Below, piece after piece: positions 61,671-64,000 of a DNA stretch of 64,000 bases. The position numbers were made by a program, and so were the translations under genes. Each line of letters opens with the position of its first letter. Position 1 is the stretch's first letter. Location of the stretch: the NCBI GenBank assembly GCA_030549335.1, contig CM060195.1:16051501-16115500 (forward strand), read 5' to 3'. A model generated the notes under the pieces. The model saw only the letters and a list, made by a program, of their open reading frames with translations. It ran no database searches and was not told where the DNA came from. This DNA is from Pontederia crassipes (lineage: Eukaryota; Streptophyta; Magnoliopsida; Commelinales; Pontederiaceae).

Positions 61671-64000
61671 ATGATAAAGCTCTTGGGGATTAGAGTCTTG
61701 GAGTAAGGTTCAAAGTTATAAGTTATAGATACTTATTACAACCTTTGGGTGTCCTAAGTGGTGATAGATCTTTAGAACTTTAACTCTATTACAAACCGAA
61801 GTTGACCGTTACAATGAAAGATAAAGCTCTTGGTGATTAGAGTCTTAGAGTTAGGTTCAAAGCTATAAGTTATAGATACTTATTACAACCTTTGGGTGTC
61901 CTAAGTGGTGATAGATCTTTAGAACTTTAACTCTATTTCAAACCGAAGTTGAACCGTTACAATCAAAGATAACGCTCTTGGGGATTAGAGTCTTGGAGTA
62001 AGGTTCAAAGCAATAAGTTAAAGATACTTATTACAACTTTTGGGTGCCCTAAGAGGTGATATATCTTTAGAACTTTAACTCTATTTCAAACCGACGTTGA
62101 ACCGTTGCAATCAAAGATAATGCTCTTGGGGATTAGAGTCTTAGAGTAAGGTTCAAAGCTATAAGTTATAGATACTTATTGCTACCTTTGGGTGCCCTAA
62201 GAGGTGATAGATCTTTAGAACTTTAACTCTATTTCAAACCGAAATTGAACTGTTACCATCAAAGATAAAGCTCTTGGGGATTAGAGTCTTAGAGTAAGGT
62301 TCAAAGCTATAAGTTATAGATACTTATTACAACCTTTGGGAGTCCTAAGTGGTGATAGATCTTTAGAACTTTAACTCTATTTCAAACCGAAGTTGAACCG
62401 TTACAATCAAAGATAAAGCTCTTGGGGATTAGAGTCTTAGAGTTAGGTTCAAAGCTATAAGTTATAGATACTTATTGCTACCTTTGGGTGCCCTAAGAGG
62501 TGATAGATCTTTCGAACTTTAACTCTATTTCTAACCGAAGTTGAACCGTTGCAATCAAAGATAACGCTCTTGGGGATTAGAGTCTTAGAGTTAGGTTCAA
62601 AGCTATAAGTTATAGATACTTATTACAACCTTTGGGTGTCCTAAGTGGTGATAGATCTTTAGAACTTTAACTCTATTTCAAGCCGAAGTTGAACCGTTAC
62701 AATAAAAAATAACGCTCTTGGGGATTAGAGTCTTAGAGTTAGGTTCAAAGCTTTAAGTTAAAGATACTTATTACAACCTTTGGGTGCCCTAAGAGGTGAT
62801 AGATCTTTAGAACTTTAACTCTATTACAAACCGAAGTTGACCGTTACAATGAAATATAAAGCTCTTGGGGATTAGAGTCTTAGAGTGAGGTTCAAAGCTA
62901 TAAGTTATAGATACTTATTACAACCTTTGGGTGTCCTAAGTGGTGATAGATCTTTAGAACTTTAACTCTATTTCAAACCGAAGTTGAACCGTTACAATCA
63001 ATGATAAAGCTCTAGGGGATTAGAGTCTTGGAGTAAGGTTCAAAGTTATAAGTTATAGATACTTATTACAACCTTTGGGTGTCCTAAGAGGTGATAGATC
63101 TTTAGAACTTTAACTCTATTTCAAACCGAAGTTGAACCATTACAATCAAAGATAACGCTCTTGGGGATTAGAGTCTTAGAGTTAGGTTCAAAGCTATAAG
63201 TTATAGATACTTATTACAACCTTTGGGTGCCCTAAGAGGTGATAGATCTTTAGAACTTTAACTCTATTTCAAACCGAAGTTGAACCGTTACAATCAATGA
63301 TAAAGCTCTTGGGGATTAGAGTCTTGGAGTAAGGTTCAAAGTTATAAGTTATAGATACTTATTACAACCTTTGGGTGTCCTAAGAGGTGATAGATCTTTA
63401 GAACTTTAACTCTATTACAAACCGAAGTTGAACCGTTACAATGAAAGACAAAGCTCTTGGGGATTAGAGTCTTAGAGTTAGGTTCAAAGCTATAAGTTAT
63501 AGATACTTATTACAACCTTTGGGTGTCCTAAGAGGTGATAGATCTTTAGAACTTTAACTCTATTTCAAACCGAAGTTGAACCGTTACAATCAAAGATAAC
63601 GCTCTTGGGGATTAGAGTCTTAGAGTTAGGATCAAAGCTATAAGTTATAGATACTTATTACAACCTTTGGGTGTCCTAAGTGGTGATAGATCTTTAGAAC
63701 TTTAACTCTATTTCAAACCGAAGTTGAACTGTTACAATGAAAGATAAAGCTCTTGGGGATTAGAGTCTTAGAGTGAGGTTCAAAGCTATAAGTTATAGAT
63801 ACTTATTACAACCTTTGGGTGTCCTAAGTGGTGATAGATCTTTAGAACTTTAACTCTATTTCAAACCGAAGTTGAACCGTTACAATCAATGATAAAGCTC
63901 TTGGGGATTAGAGTCTTGGAGTAAGGTTCAAAGTTATAAGTTATAGATACTTATTACAACCTTTGGGTGTCCTAAGTGGTGATAGATCTTTAGAACTTTA
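61671..64000 (+). repeat. Rearranged tail after repeat B, running off the window
   Basis: About 16 monomers in mixed order. The block from 61.67 to 62.15 kb repeats the cttggtgattag, caataagttaaag and gacgttgaaccgttgc run. Then come monomers like those at 50.0 kb (tattgctacc), a second tctttcgaac/ctaaccg monomer (62511) like that at 32.85 kb, and a gtggtg/acaataaaaaataac stretch. From 63431 the run agacaaagctc, gttaggatc, gaactgttac (63729) and acaatcaatg returns, 2218 bp (15 monomers less 2 bp) after its last appearance. The array clearly continues past base 64000. Confidence 0.8.

Larger units (their letters stand above)
1..64000 (+). repeat. Tandem satellite array, 148-bp monomer, about 430 copies
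   Basis: The same 148-bp unit, beginning cttattacaacctttgggtg, recurs from the first to the last base. Successive starts fall at 1, 149, 295, 443, 591 and 739, and the spacing stays at 148 except where single monomers carry small indels (143 to 151 bp, once 116). G+C of the consensus is 52 of 148 bases. All copies lie on the plus strand except one 195-bp stretch. Copies differ at a limited set of positions, for example 28 (agagg or agtgg), 34-35 (gatag, gattg, gatcg, gatat), 58-60 (atttc, attac, attgc), 94-96 (aacgct, aatgct, aaagct) and 120-122 (gagtaagg, gagttagg, gagtgagg). The consensus has stops in every frame of both strands, so it is not coding. I do not recognise the family. A centromeric or other heterochromatic location is inference. 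Confidence 0.98.

Noticed and set aside
1-64000. Possible short open reading frames on both strands
   Set aside because: All consensus frames close within about 35 codons, and 148-bp periodicity shifts the frame at each monomer. Any longer run in a variant monomer is chance loss of a stop. There is no start context, codon bias or domain.
1-64000. CRISPR array
   Set aside because: There is no conserved repeat alternating with unique spacers. The whole 148-bp unit is repeated, its variation is by point changes, and no cas-like gene is present.
1-64000. Telomere-like repeat from the ttagag/ttagg strings
   Set aside because: The strings occur as a fixed part of each 148-bp monomer (positions 107-125) and never as a tandem run of a 6- or 7-bp telomere unit.
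1-64000. 5S rDNA, tRNA or small RNA gene arrays with a similar period
   Set aside because: I see no internal promoter boxes of RNA polymerase III, no tRNA-like fold and no 5S-like core. The AT-rich unit with frequent small changes fits a satellite.
1-64000. Retroelement, virus-derived or other capsid-bearing element
   Set aside because: No long terminal repeats, primer site, polypurine tract or protein-coding remnant is visible anywhere in the window.

Overview
The window is one uninterrupted satellite DNA array. From base 1 to base 64000 it consists of about 430 head-to-tail copies of a single 148-bp monomer, roughly 35% G+C. I see no gene, RNA gene, transposon or unique sequence. This is a long, gap-free eukaryotic heterochromatic array of the kind found at centromeres, pericentromeres or subtelomeric knobs. 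The sequence alone does not give the species, and I do not recognise the monomer as a named family. A plant or an animal are both possible. The monomer length is close to the DNA length of one nucleosome core, which suits a centromeric or heterochromatic role but does not prove it. The array is not coding: 148 is not a multiple of 3, and the consensus monomer has stops in all three frames of both strands, so consensus reading frames close within about 35 codons.

Layout. (1) 1-11647: monomers mostly with the variant agagtaagg, arranged in loose blocks of 11, 13, 20 and 24 monomers, each block marked by a 146-bp deletion monomer. (2) 11648-11842: the only inverted stretch in the window, 195 bp or 1.3 monomers, lying where one monomer subfamily gives way to another. 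(3) 11843-18611: older-looking mixed monomers, mostly agagttagg, with traces of an 11-monomer (about 1.63 kb) period. (4) 18612-31798: higher-order repeat A. Its unit is exactly 3150 bp, or 21 monomers plus a 42-bp partial monomer (the 'seam'). There are three complete copies, a shorter copy before them and a 1078-bp truncated copy after. (5) 31799-38640: a mosaic with 1330-bp and 1625-bp internal duplications and a 116-bp deletion monomer. (6) 38641-41230: a stray copy of unit A. (7) 41231 to about 61670: higher-order repeat B. Its basic unit works out at 5512 bp (37 monomers plus the same 42-bp seam, less six 1-bp deletions). Copy 1 carries an extra 1625 bp, copy 2 an extra 2364 bp, and copy 3 runs into (8) a rearranged tail from about 61670 to 64000.

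How the parts relate. The seam occurs seven times, at every boundary of unit A and unit B, so both units trace to one out-of-register recombination event. Unit B looks like a chimera: about 650 bp of the seam end of unit A joined near 41880 to monomers of the 32.8-38 kb type. The series of nested whole-monomer gains and losses is what unequal exchange, gene conversion or replication-based amplification would produce, and it gives a relative order of events. Each monomer also carries an imperfect inverted repeat (positions 39-57 with 116-132) followed directly by a short palindrome (133-145). That is the main structural feature a protein or transcript could use.
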